Source: CAZGSV01 sp964528605 (GTDB lineage: Bacteria > Armatimonadota > Zipacnadia > CAZGSV01). Taken from it: a DNA stretch of 24,335 nucleotides. The stretch spans positions 1 through 24,335 of the forward strand of contig CAZGSV010000047.1 in NCBI GenBank assembly GCA_964528605.1, in the 5' to 3' direction. Made by a program: the position numbers and the translations under genes. The notes under the pieces are model-generated. The model was not told where the DNA came from. It made no database searches and saw only the letters and a program-made list of their open reading frames with translations. Shown here one piece after another: positions 13,974-22,662 of this stretch (positions within the stretch are counted from its first letter, which is position 1; the number at the start of each line of letters is the position of its first letter).

Positions 13974-16900
13974 CACTCCTCGATGTTGCCGTTGCCGCTC
14001 TCGGCCGGGGTTTCTGCGGACTCAGAGGCGCCCTGGTCTCCGGCGGGAGCCTTCGCCTCTTCCCCGGTTTTCTCCTCGGCCCCGGGCACTTCGACCTTCT
14101 CGATGGTGTAACTGCTGGTGTTGCGCGCCTCGTCATAGGCGGTGATCTTCACCGCATGTGTGCCCGGCTCGAGGGGCTCGGTGACCAAGGAAAACCGCTC
14201 GTATATCGAGTCGAAGATGCCGTCGTCAGCGTTGGCCGAGATCGGTTCCCCGTCGTCAATGGTGTACTCGACGCCCGCGATGTCGCTTTGCCGGTCAATC
14301 GTGCTGCCCGTGACGTGCAGCCGCTTCTCTTCGTCCAGTTCGTGCTTGATCTGCCGCTTCGTCAGGTGCGGCGGCGCGTTGTCAACGAAGACCGGACACG
14401 AGAGCGCTTCCTTCGTCTGCGCCCCGGCCCCATTCGCGCGCGCGTCCGAGGCCACCAGCTTCAGCCGGTAAGCCCCGTCCTTCTTCTCCTTCGTGTCCCA
14501 AGTGTAGGTGGTCTCGCTCAGCCCTTCCTTGAGCGACTCCCAAGTCACCCCGTTGTCGCAGGAGACGAAGAGGTCATAGGTGAGCGCATCCTTGTCCGGA
14601 TCCTCGCCCTCCCAAGAAATCTCGTTCTCTCCAGCCCAGAAAGCCACCACCGAGGGCTCCGAGAACGACACCGTCGGCGGTCGGTTCGTCGGCATGTAGA
14701 TGAAGTAAAGCTCGTCCAGCGAAGGTGCCTTTCCATCGGCCGAGCCGCGTAGGTTGACCCGAGACTGAACGTAGCGCGCCGCCGGGCTGGTCAACTGCTC
14801 GCCCGTCGCCAGCACGTGCCCGCTCGACCACGCAGACCACGTGTCGTCCGGCTCCGGCGTGTTGCCCGAGCGAGACTCCACCCACACGTGCGTTCCCTCC
14901 GGCAAGTTGGCGCGCCAGAACAGTCGGCCCAGTTGCGACACCCGTTCCATGTCGAAAGGCGGCGACACCGCTTGCCCCACGTGCTCTGGCGTCGCCAGCG
15001 GCAGCGCGAACACCGCGCATGGGTTGCTGCTGCACACGAACGCCTGTCCCGAAGCCGAACGCCCAGCGGCCGTGAACTGGTGCCCTGGAAAACGCTTCAC
15101 CAGCGCGGGCGTGGTCTCGAGAGAAAAAAGCACATAGACCGCTGCGTCGGATTCCGTGGTGGCGATCAGCGCCAGCGGGCCCTTGGGGTCCTCGCTGGGG
15201 CCGGGCGGCAGCAACACGCCCAGGGACAAGTCCTCTGACTCGTCCGGCGTGGATATGTCCACCACCACGCCCGAGGGCTTGATGGCGCGCAACTCGCCGT
15301 CCGCCGTCCCCACTATCACTCCATCGCGCGTCGGCAATATGCCCACCACGTCGGACGCCGAGTCGTGCGCCTTGGTGTCGAAGATGATCCGCGGCGCGGA
15401 ATCGGGCGGGCAACGGTAGACCCGGCCCTCCTCGCCGGTGCCTACCAGAACAGCGTCACCCTCCGCGGCCAGCACCAGCGCGTGCCGGCAGTCCGGCGGC
15501 CGCAGGAACTCCGTCGGTGCGGAGCCGACCACGATGCCGTAAACGCAGGCGGCCGGCCCTCCAACGGCCATCAGCACCGAGCCATCCGGCCGGGGCAGCA
15601 GCGCCCATACGTAGCGCTCCGGCGCGTCGAACACCAACTCGCTCTTGCCCTCCGTGCCTACCTTGTACAGCCGCCCCTCGGGGCCGGTGCCGACGTAAAG
15701 GGTGCCGTCGGTGCTGAGCGCCAGCGCGGTGACCTCCAGTTCGCCGGTCTCCAGCAGCAACTCCACCTGGCCGCTTGCCGTCACTTTGTAGACCAGACCC
15801 TTGTGGCCGGTACCCACGTACACCGTGCCGTCGTCGGCCGCCGCCGCGCACCAGATGATCGTCTCCGGAATCTCCGCCACTTGCTCGGGAGCCGCGGCCG
15901 GCAGCAGCGTGATGCTGCCATCGGGCGTGGGCGCCGCGCCCGAGAAGCGGAAACGGGAGAAGTCCTCACCGGTGGTCCAGCCTTGCAGCAGCGCCTGCCG
16001 CGTAACTGGCTCGGGCTTCTCTTTCTCTTTCTCCTCTTCCTTTCCTTCTTCCCCGCCAGGTGTCTCCTTGGGCGGCGCTTCCTCCTTCATTTCCCCTTTG
16101 CCCAGCAGCCCTCTGCGCTCCAGTTCGCGCCGCACCTCGGGCGGCAACTTGTCCTGCCGCGGCAGGAGACCGCCCCCGGGAGCCGCAGGGCCAGCCGGCG
16201 TTGCGCTCGCGCGAGCAAAAGGCAGATAAGGGTTGACCGGCGTTGGCGGGAGCCACGCCTGCACCCCCGCGGGCCGCCGGACAGACAGCCTCGATAGTTC
16301 TTCCACCGGCGGTGCTGCCTCGGCCGGCGCGCCGGCCGGCGGCCCATGATGGGCCTTGGCAGGCGCGTGCTCCCCTGCCTTCTCGCCGGGAGCGCCCCAC
16401 CGTTCGCGCTCTACTGTGAACTCTACGACGCCCCCTCCCAAGACCACGTACTCACTGGGCTGCACCGACTTGTCCCACTGCATACCGGGCATCTGATCCT
16501 GCCGCCCCGAGCGCCCCAGCAGATTGAAGACGTTCTGCGGCAGGTCCTTCAACTGGCCCTCGGGGAACGTAACGCCGGTGGTGGGATAGGCGATGACTGC
16601 GACCAAATCGTTGCCCGCGTCCAGCGTTTGATACCACTCCATGAAGCCCGGCAGGTCGTCGAAGGCCGGAGGCAGCAGACCGTCCCCACCCATACCGTAG
16701 TACTCCGACCCCCCACCGGTCACCACCACCGTGCCGGAGCCGTCGGGCAGTTCCTTGGGCAGCGACAGAGAGAGTCTCTCCACGTACCGCTTCCCGTTCA
16801 TGGGCTGGACGACCACCGAGACGTTGACGTTCTCCCCAGGGCGGTAGGTTAGCCGGTCGGTCTCGGCCCGCATGATGGTGGCCGTGCGCTCCTGGTCCAC

Positions 16901-18214
16901 CCACTGGGTTTCCACCTCGAGGCTGAGGACGTCGGCGGTCTTCCATGGGTTGCCGCCAAGAAGCGACAGTATCTGCATCACCTCGTAACTCACTTCGTAG
17001 CCCGCGCCCCCGTACATGCTGCTGGAGGCCACGCGCCGCGTTATCGGCTTCAGGCCCTCAGCAGTCAGGGTGATCTTGCCCAGCCAGGTGGAGGGCCCCA
17101 TCTGACGGCCCACGCCGGCCAGGGCCTCGTCCAGGGCGATCATCAGCCCTAGCTCGCTCAGCATCTTGTCTTGGCAGACCTCCACCGAGAAGCTCTTGGC
17201 GGCGCCGGTCTGCAAGTTGGTCGTGGAGATCTTGACCGGTATGGTGCGCGGCGTGGAGCCTATCTTTCCTCCGACCGAGAACGCCCAGTCCCCCGTGAGT
17301 GTCCCAACCACTTGCGCCGGCGACGCCAACTTGAACGGGTCGAAGGACGATTGCACGTAGCCGTGTACCCACGCCGCCGTCAGGGGCAGCGAACACTCGC
17401 CCGTGCCCATCATCGGATGGCCGAACGCGATGATCTCGTCGCCCTCGCGGTAGGTTACCGTGCCCACGCCCGCCGCGCTCACGTCCCCCATGCAAAAGGC
17501 CACGCCCACCGCCGAGCCCGGCTCCAGCGGCGCCTCCACCGGCGTGCTGGACTGCCCCGGGCCCGGATACACGCGGAAGCCGAAAGCCTCTACCCGCGGT
17601 CGCAGCGAGGCCAGGGCATCAGGCGGCAAACCGGAAACGAACAGCGGCGTCAGCACCGGCCGCAGCACCGGCTTCTCCAGCGTCGAGGACACCGGCGCCC
17701 CCGGCGGCGCCAGTACGAAATCGCGCACCGGCCGCCCCGCTATCTCGATGGGGCGCGCGGAGCGAATCACCGTTGTCTTCTCCGGCGGCGCTGCGCTCGC
17801 CGTCGGCTCCAGCATCTGCTCAATGGGTGTGGCCCCGCCCATCGGCTCCTGCATCATGATGTCGAAGGAGAGCGAGACCGCTCCGATGAGTTTCCCGTTG
17901 ATGTAGATGGGTGAGCCGCTCATGCCGCTCAGGATGCCGAGCTTCTTCTCCACCAGCGGGCCGCTGGTTATGCGGAACAGAATAATGCTCCCGCCGCTCC
18001 ACTGCTTCTCCAGCACCCCCACGATCTCCACGGGGAATTCCTCGATCGTGGTGCCCTGCAGCACGGTCCTGCACGCGCCCGTCATGCCGGCGCGCACGTC
18101 CGCCAGGCGCATCATGGTGTCCGGATTGAACTCGATGGCGATGGCCTGCCCCACGCCGCACAGCAGCGCGGCCAGGCAGAGAGCCAAGAATCTGTGGTGC
18201 CTCAAGACAGTCAC
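13973..18214 (-). CDS. Exported S55 (SpoIVB-type) peptidase fused to a beta-propeller and Ig-like domains
   Basis: 1413 residues from the GTG at 18214. A TTG at 18205 has a better-spaced AGGGG site and gives a normal signal peptide (MRHHRFLALCLAALLCG), so it may be the true start. S55 region (about 28-330): RAGMTGACRTV, EEFPVEIVGVLEK, GILSGMSGSPIY with probable nucleophile Ser99, and later GTVTYREGDEIIAFGHP with probable His266. Residues 430-600 look beta-rich; 610-740 is a Pro/Glu/Lys linker. A propeller follows (about 745-1115) with blades such as DDGTVYVGTGHKGLVYKV and TDGTLYVGTGPEGRLYKV. Then come FN3/Ig-like domains (about 1195-1375) and an acidic tail. SpoIVB itself cleaves SpoIVFA during sporulation, but nothing here suggests sporulation. 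First gene of a four-gene operon; substrate unknown. Confidence 0.88.
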   Translation of the reverse strand: MTVLRHHRFLALCLAALLCGVGQAIAIEFNPDTMMRLADVRAGMTGACRTVLQGTTIEEFPVEIVGVLEKQWSGGSIILFRITSGPLVEKKLGILSGMSGSPIYINGKLIGAVSLSFDIMMQEPMGGATPIEQMLEPTASAAPPEKTTVIRSARPIEIAGRPVRDFVLAPPGAPVSSTLEKPVLRPVLTPLFVSGLPPDALASLRPRVEAFGFRVYPGPGQSSTPVEAPLEPGSAVGVAFCMGDVSAAGVGTVTYREGDEIIAFGHPMMGTGECSLPLTAAWVHGYVQSSFDPFKLASPAQVVGTLTGDWAFSVGGKIGSTPRTIPVKISTTNLQTGAAKSFSVEVCQDKMLSELGLMIALDEALAGVGRQMGPSTWLGKITLTAEGLKPITRRVASSSMYGGAGYEVSYEVMQILSLLGGNPWKTADVLSLEVETQWVDQERTATIMRAETDRLTYRPGENVNVSVVVQPMNGKRYVERLSLSLPKELPDGSGTVVVTGGGSEYYGMGGDGLLPPAFDDLPGFMEWYQTLDAGNDLVAVIAYPTTGVTFPEGQLKDLPQNVFNLLGRSGRQDQMPGMQWDKSVQPSEYVVLGGGVVEFTVERERWGAPGEKAGEHAPAKAHHGPPAGAPAEAAPPVEELSRLSVRRPAGVQAWLPPTPVNPYLPFARASATPAGPAAPGGGLLPRQDKLPPEVRRELERRGLLGKGEMKEEAPPKETPGGEEGKEEEKEKEKPEPVTRQALLQGWTTGEDFSRFRFSGAAPTPDGSITLLPAAAPEQVAEIPETIIWCAAAADDGTVYVGTGHKGLVYKVTASGQVELLLETGELEVTALALSTDGTLYVGTGPEGRLYKVGTEGKSELVFDAPERYVWALLPRPDGSVLMAVGGPAACVYGIVVGSAPTEFLRPPDCRHALVLAAEGDAVLVGTGEEGRVYRCPPDSAPRIIFDTKAHDSASDVVGILPTRDGVIVGTADGELRAIKPSGVVVDISTPDESEDLSLGVLLPPGPSEDPKGPLALIATTESDAAVYVLFSLETTPALVKRFPGHQFTAAGRSASGQAFVCSSNPCAVFALPLATPEHVGQAVSPPFDMERVSQLGRLFWRANLPEGTHVWVESRSGNTPEPDDTWSAWSSGHVLATGEQLTSPAARYVQSRVNLRGSADGKAPSLDELYFIYMPTNRPPTVSFSEPSVVAFWAGENEISWEGEDPDKDALTYDLFVSCDNGVTWESLKEGLSETTYTWDTKEKKDGAYRLKLVASDARANGAGAQTKEALSCPVFVDNAPPHLTKRQIKHELDEEKRLHVTGSTIDRQSDIAGVEYTIDDGEPISANADDGIFDSIYERFSLVTEPLEPGTHAVKITAYDEARNTSSYTIEKVEVPGAEEKTGEEAKAPAGDQGASESAETPAESGNGNIEE

Positions 18215-18268
18215 CCCCTAGGCGTTAGAGATGCGGTATCGAAGGGATAAGCAACTCGCCAGCCCCGC

Positions 18269-18297
18269 AGTGTAGGCTCGCCTGACCAGGTCGTCAA
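18269..18297 (-). promoter_or_regulatory. Sigma70-type promoter for the S55/isomerase/DUF192/GT4 operon
   Basis: On the minus strand, TTGACG (18292-18297), 17 bases, TACACT (18269-18274). Predicted start is near 18262, giving a leader of about 48-57 bases. Apart from this promoter, the gap 18215-18416 shows only a small palindrome, CGCACGTGCG, near 18403-18412. Confidence 0.72.
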
Positions 18298-18416
18298 AAA
18301 CCCCCTCCATGACGGTTGCAGCGACGCCCAAGAGCACGGGCGCCCACCGCCTGCCGCCCGCAGCGAGCGCCCTCGTTGCCACACGCCTTCCGTGTCAACC
18401 CGCACGTGCGCAGCGG

Positions 18417-20645
18417 CTACTGAACCTGGCTAACGGTCTCGACTATGTAGGCGAACTCGAGTGGACGCGCCTGCACCGCCCCGGGTATCTGCGGCAGCAA
18501 GCGATTCTGCGTCAGGTAGTTGACCGTCTGCTGCACCACCGGCGCGGACGCAGGCTGGCGGGATATTAACTGCCCTCCGCTGAGGACCGCAAACGCAGGC
18601 TGGTTGTCAGGCGCGGCCCAGCTCGCCGATTGCGGGTTGGTGTCCAGGTCTACGCGCGCAGCCTGCAGATAGCCCGCATAGGTCGCGGCCAACTGGGCCA
18701 ACATCTGGTCAACCTCCGGGTCCGGCTGGGCCTGCGAGTAGAAGTAGAGCAACACCGGCACCCGCAAGGCCGATATCGCAGCGCCGAGAGTCTGATCGTT
18801 CAGGTCTAGCACCGTGCCCGCCACCGGCTGTTGCCCATATCCCGCCGCAGGGGTCGCTCTGGAATAGGCCGGCGCCGCGCCGGGTACTGCGGCCGCTCCA
18901 GCGGGATAGGCGGCGCCGCCTACGGGCGGCAGGTTAACGGTCCATCCCCTGTTGGCGCTCCGCCCCTGGAAGGCCGCCACCGAACCAGCGCCAGTGTCGT
19001 ACTGCGTGACCGCTTCGGCCACCTGGTATGGCCCGGCCATGTCGAGGACGATGCTGGGAGTAAGAGTGCCAGGCAGCATTGCCGATTTTTCGCTCCGCCG
19101 CGCGCCGCCAAGGCGCCGACGTGCCGCCCCAGGGGCCGGCGCCGGCGCAGGCTGCCATTGCTGCGGCTGCGCTACCGGAGCGAGGCGCGGCGCAACCGGC
19201 CTTCCAGCGGTCGGACCGGGGCCAGCCACAGGCGCGCCGCCCGCCAGCACCTGATCCAGCGCCTGCCGCCACATCATCGGAACCTCAGGCGCAAACCCAG
19301 TCACCAACTGCCAAACCGGTTGCCCATTCACAAAGATGCGGAAGTCGGGCCAGCCCGCCACCCCGTAGGCCGCGCCCAGGTTCGGGTTTCTCTCCGTGTC
19401 CACCAAAACAACCTTGGCGCGTCCGAGGTAGTCTTTGGCGGTGGCATCCAGTGGCTCCTTGGAGGCCTTGCAGTGCGGGCACCACTCCGTCATGAACTCC
19501 ACCAGCACCGGCACCGGGCTTTGCAGCACCTCATCGCTGAAGTCAGCCTCGGTCAACTGCTTCACCTTGGCGGAGAACAGCATGTTGCGCAGTTGCTGCA
19601 CCTCTTGTGGCGAGGCGGTAACCTTGTTCCGCACCTGCTCCTGCGCCGAGATGAAGATGCCGCGGTCATAGACGTAGTAAGAGGTGCGCGTGCCCGAGGA
19701 AGCCACCTTGCTGAACGTGAACGGGCGATCCCATAGAATCACCTCCACCGGTCCCTCGCGCTGCCACGTGCTCTGAATGACCGCGCACGCCTGGTTGTTG
19801 ATCCAATCAAAGCCCTTCAACCGGTGCGTCGCCTCGACGATGCCCAGACGCCGTGAGGTCAGATCGAGCACGGTGAGCATGGGCGCGGACCAGGTGTAGC
19901 CAATGCGCGCCTGCGTGTTCGGCAGGGCCAGGATCGGCAAGCCCAGCACAAACGGCTGCGCCCCGCTCAGGCGCGGCAGCCCGTCACTGCCCACCAGAAA
20001 CGCAACCGACAGCCCTGCGTCGGCGAGCGGCGCTCGCGTCGCCTTCTCATCGGTGGGCGAATAGCGCTGCAGGAAACCGCTCTCCACGGTACGCACCGCG
20101 CTCTGCATGCCGTCCGGAGCCGCCGCTGAGAGACTGTCCGTTACCTCCGCCCGCAGCGCGAAGTCGAGCGCCTTGAGCGCGTCCGGCAGCGAGCCGCTGG
20201 CCTTCTCCTCCAGCCGCGTCAGACCGGCCACCAGCACCTTATAGGTCCCCTGCGCCTCACGGTCGAACAGCGGCACGCCGTTCTGCAGCAACTCGGCGGA
20301 GGCCGTGTTCTGCACCTGCACGTTCACCTCGACCGTGCTCACCACCTTGCCATCAGGGGTCTGCTCGGCAAGGCTCAACTTGTGTGTCCCATCGGCGACA
20401 CTAGACAAGTCCGCTCGGAAACTGTTCGGCCCTGGCTTGCAGGCCACCGCCGCCAGCAACTTGCTGTCCAGGCTAATGGTCACGTAGCCCTCAGCCCGCT
20501 CGCATGTGTACTCCACCGCGAGGCTCCGGTGGATCGTCTGCCCCTCGCTGGGAGCGTTCACCACCACCGCCGCGCTCGCGCCTGCGACGCTCAGCGCCAG
20601 GGCTACCCCCACCACCAGCGACACCCAGCATCCGTCTCGCCGCAT
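18417..20645 (-). CDS. Secreted protein with two thioredoxin-like domains, one with CPHC
   Basis: 742 residues from the ATG at 20645, fixed by GAGGTG six bases upstream. Signal peptide (about 1-25). An Ig-like domain (about 27-112) has NAPSEGQTI and DGTHKLSLAEQTPDG. A middle beta-rich region (about 205-335) is unassigned. The first thioredoxin domain (about 362-468) is complete: LVEFMTEWCPHC (Cys389, Cys392) and cis-Pro433 in GWPDF. An Ala/Pro/Gln-rich linker follows. The second thioredoxin-like domain (about 609-715, VPVLLYFYSQAQPDPEVDQM) has no CXXC. CPHC is the DsbA-type dipeptide, so the first domain may exchange disulfides or take electrons from a membrane donor, while the second may only bind. 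Own promoter; no Dsb/CcdA partner in the window. Confidence 0.87.
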   Translation of the reverse strand: MRRDGCWVSLVVGVALALSVAGASAAVVVNAPSEGQTIHRSLAVEYTCERAEGYVTISLDSKLLAAVACKPGPNSFRADLSSVADGTHKLSLAEQTPDGKVVSTVEVNVQVQNTASAELLQNGVPLFDREAQGTYKVLVAGLTRLEEKASGSLPDALKALDFALRAEVTDSLSAAAPDGMQSAVRTVESGFLQRYSPTDEKATRAPLADAGLSVAFLVGSDGLPRLSGAQPFVLGLPILALPNTQARIGYTWSAPMLTVLDLTSRRLGIVEATHRLKGFDWINNQACAVIQSTWQREGPVEVILWDRPFTFSKVASSGTRTSYYVYDRGIFISAQEQVRNKVTASPQEVQQLRNMLFSAKVKQLTEADFSDEVLQSPVPVLVEFMTEWCPHCKASKEPLDATAKDYLGRAKVVLVDTERNPNLGAAYGVAGWPDFRIFVNGQPVWQLVTGFAPEVPMMWRQALDQVLAGGAPVAGPGPTAGRPVAPRLAPVAQPQQWQPAPAPAPGAARRRLGGARRSEKSAMLPGTLTPSIVLDMAGPYQVAEAVTQYDTGAGSVAAFQGRSANRGWTVNLPPVGGAAYPAGAAAVPGAAPAYSRATPAAGYGQQPVAGTVLDLNDQTLGAAISALRVPVLLYFYSQAQPDPEVDQMLAQLAATYAGYLQAARVDLDTNPQSASWAAPDNQPAFAVLSGGQLISRQPASAPVVQQTVNYLTQNRLLPQIPGAVQARPLEFAYIVETVSQVQ

Positions 20646-20664
20646 TTCAAACACCTCGGCCCTT

Positions 20665-20695
20665 AGTATAACACGCTTGCAGAACCCGCCGCCAA
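20665..20695 (-). promoter_or_regulatory. Extended -10 promoter for the two-thioredoxin protein
   Basis: TGTTATACT (20665-20673) is an extended -10. A possible -35, TTGGCG (20690-20695), is 19 bases away, longer than ideal. Predicted start is near 20658, giving a leader of only about 12 bases that still includes GAGGTG. Confidence 0.62.
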
Positions 20696-20790
20696 CCACC
20701 CTCCCGGCCTCCCCCGCCCGCCATTCTGCCGGGCCGCTAGCCTCCCGCCAGCCCGCAATCCCCGCTGCTAGTCAGCCGCCAAAGGCCACT

Positions 20791-22608
20791 TCACTGGCTC
20801 GGAAACGGCGGCGGCGGCGCTGCAGTAACCTGTTCTAGCCTCAGGCCCGTCGCGCTGCTTTGCAGGACGATGGTGGGCACAGCGTTGATCCGCTGCGCCA
20901 GGTCATGGCCTTCCTCCGCCGAGCCCACAAACAAGGTGAACCGGTACTCCACCGTCTCGGGCTTGCGGAACTCCTCCCGGAACGATAGTCGGCCTCCCTC
21001 TTCCCACAGAGCGGCCAAGTGCCGCACCCCACAGTGTTCGATCAGGCCGACCCCGTTCCCCAGGTAGACCCAGCCGTTCGGAATGGGCAAGGACACGCCG
21101 TGCGCCAGTCCGGCGGGCACCTCCACGATGTGGTCCTCCGCCAGGGACGGGGAATAGCGCGGCCTCCCCGCCACGGGAAACGATATGGTCACCGACCCGT
21201 CGCTCGGCTCTGCCACTATGCGCAACTCGTAGCGGTTCGGGTGCATGCGCTGGCAGTAGATGTGCGCTGCCCCCGACACCGCCACCTCCACCGGCGGCGC
21301 CTCCGTGTCCGTCACTTCGGGTAGGGGCTCCCACTGTCCTGCCAGGTCTGACAGTCGCAACACCTCCGGCTCGTCGGTGGTGACCAGCGCCGCCTCGCCC
21401 CCCAGTTGCAGTTTCTCCAGCAGTCCCCGTATCGCCTGCTCGCCCAGGCTGATCGCGGCGGCCGTGCGTTCGGCCGTATACCGTTCCTCCAGGGGTCTTG
21501 GATTCCACCCTGAGGAGTCCGAGACCTCCGCCAGCATCAGTTCCTCCGCGGCCCGCCGCAGCACCACGCCCTCGGCGCTCACCTCTAGGCGACGCCCCCG
21601 CGCCTGAGCGAACAACGCCTCCGCCGCCAGCACATAGAGGCGCGCCCGGAAAGGCAAGGCGCGCGTGGCGCCGTCGGGGGTGGCGCCGCCGGCCAGCCGG
21701 CCCATCCAATTCCATACGCCCAACCCCTCTTGCATCCCTCCCGTGCCCTCCGGCAGGTAGGGCCACTCCTGCGGCTGGTAGCCGCGCTCACGCAGCAAGT
21801 CCACAAACTCCGTGATGGTGCAGAAGCGAACGCCCTCCTCCGCCGCTTGGCGCAAACGCTGCGCGAGCGCCCGCTGCTTCTCCGAGGAATGGCGGAAGCC
21901 GTTGTCCTGCGTGCCCGTGTTGGCTGCCTCGCCGTCCCCGGCGTAGAGCAGCACAGGCGCGCCAATCTGCGCCAGTTGCGCGTCCGCCGTGCCGGCCGGG
22001 TTAAGCGCCAGCATCCGCTTCCCCCCAAACTCGAGGTAGCCCATCACGTGCGCGGTGTCATTCAGGAAGTACACAAAGGGGTCGCCCGAGGTCACCACGA
22101 CGTCGTAGTCGTCAGCCAGCAGCAGCGGAAACGCGCCGCCATACTGCGCCTCCTGAGCGAAGAACACTCGCGACCGCTTCAGTTCCAGCCGCTCGAGCGC
22201 CCCTTCCGACAACTCCAGCGACTTCCGGTAATCGTCCGAGGGATAGGCCAGCAACAGTTGGTCCGAGTAGTGGCTCACCACCAGTTCCATCTGCCCGCGT
22301 TCGCTCAGCGTGCGGATGAGTTCCAGTACCTCCGGCTCGTTCTCCGCAATCTGCTCTAACCCGTAGGCCTGAATCTCGAACGTGAACTTCCACTCCGGCT
22401 GCTTGCCATACATCACCAATAGCGGGCTGATTGACTCCGTGACGATGCGGTTGGCGACCACCTCGTCCCCCGCAACGAACTGCACGTTGAAGTGGTACAG
22501 GCTTAGGCCCAGTTTGGGCGGGCCCTCCGCCCTGGACGAGCCAGGCCACACCAGAACGAGACACGCGAGCAAGAGCAGAAGCCGCGCACCAACGGGGAAC
22601 CGCCTCAT
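20791..22608 (-). CDS. Exported GH57/deacetylase-superfamily-like protein
   Basis: 605 residues from the ATG at 22608, where the signal peptide begins (MRRFPVGARLLLLLACLVLV); a longer frame upstream would include the promoter. The mature start KLGLSLYHFNVQFVAGDE and the layout EWKFTFEIQAYGLEQIAENE, then MELVVSHYSDQLLLAYP, match the seven-stranded barrel of GH57/GH38 enzymes and polysaccharide deacetylases. FFAQEAQYG (Glu153) and YAGDGEAANTG (Asp225) are candidate catalytic residues. GH57-type enzymes cleave or rearrange alpha-glucans with retention of configuration. The C-terminal part (about 440-600) is beta-rich. Exact family and substrate are unknown. It lies 145 bases upstream of the thioredoxin protein gene, which has its own promoter. 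Confidence 0.75.
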   Translation of the reverse strand: MRRFPVGARLLLLLACLVLVWPGSSRAEGPPKLGLSLYHFNVQFVAGDEVVANRIVTESISPLLVMYGKQPEWKFTFEIQAYGLEQIAENEPEVLELIRTLSERGQMELVVSHYSDQLLLAYPSDDYRKSLELSEGALERLELKRSRVFFAQEAQYGGAFPLLLADDYDVVVTSGDPFVYFLNDTAHVMGYLEFGGKRMLALNPAGTADAQLAQIGAPVLLYAGDGEAANTGTQDNGFRHSSEKQRALAQRLRQAAEEGVRFCTITEFVDLLRERGYQPQEWPYLPEGTGGMQEGLGVWNWMGRLAGGATPDGATRALPFRARLYVLAAEALFAQARGRRLEVSAEGVVLRRAAEELMLAEVSDSSGWNPRPLEERYTAERTAAAISLGEQAIRGLLEKLQLGGEAALVTTDEPEVLRLSDLAGQWEPLPEVTDTEAPPVEVAVSGAAHIYCQRMHPNRYELRIVAEPSDGSVTISFPVAGRPRYSPSLAEDHIVEVPAGLAHGVSLPIPNGWVYLGNGVGLIEHCGVRHLAALWEEGGRLSFREEFRKPETVEYRFTLFVGSAEEGHDLAQRINAVPTIVLQSSATGLRLEQVTAAPPPPFPSQ

Positions 22609-22617
22609 AGCAGGCGG

Positions 22618-22646
22618 ATTGTAGGGGCGCGACCAGGAGGGGTCAA
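22618..22646 (-). promoter_or_regulatory. Near-consensus promoter placed for a leaderless mRNA
   Basis: TTGACC (22641-22646), 17 bases, TACAAT (22618-22623). The ATG (22606-22608) is only nine bases beyond the -10, so transcription should start within about 3 bases of it. No ribosome site is present, consistent with leaderless translation. Confidence 0.74.
22621..22645. repeat. Degenerate copy of the GTAGGGGC palindromic repeat
   Basis: GTAGGGGCGCGACC followed by AGGAG and GGGTC reproduces the leader and a decayed palindrome of the element at 11311-11386. It coincides with the promoter spacer, and its GTA forms part of the -10 on the opposite strand. Confidence 0.4.
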
Positions 22647-22662
22647 TCAACCCCGGCGGAAC

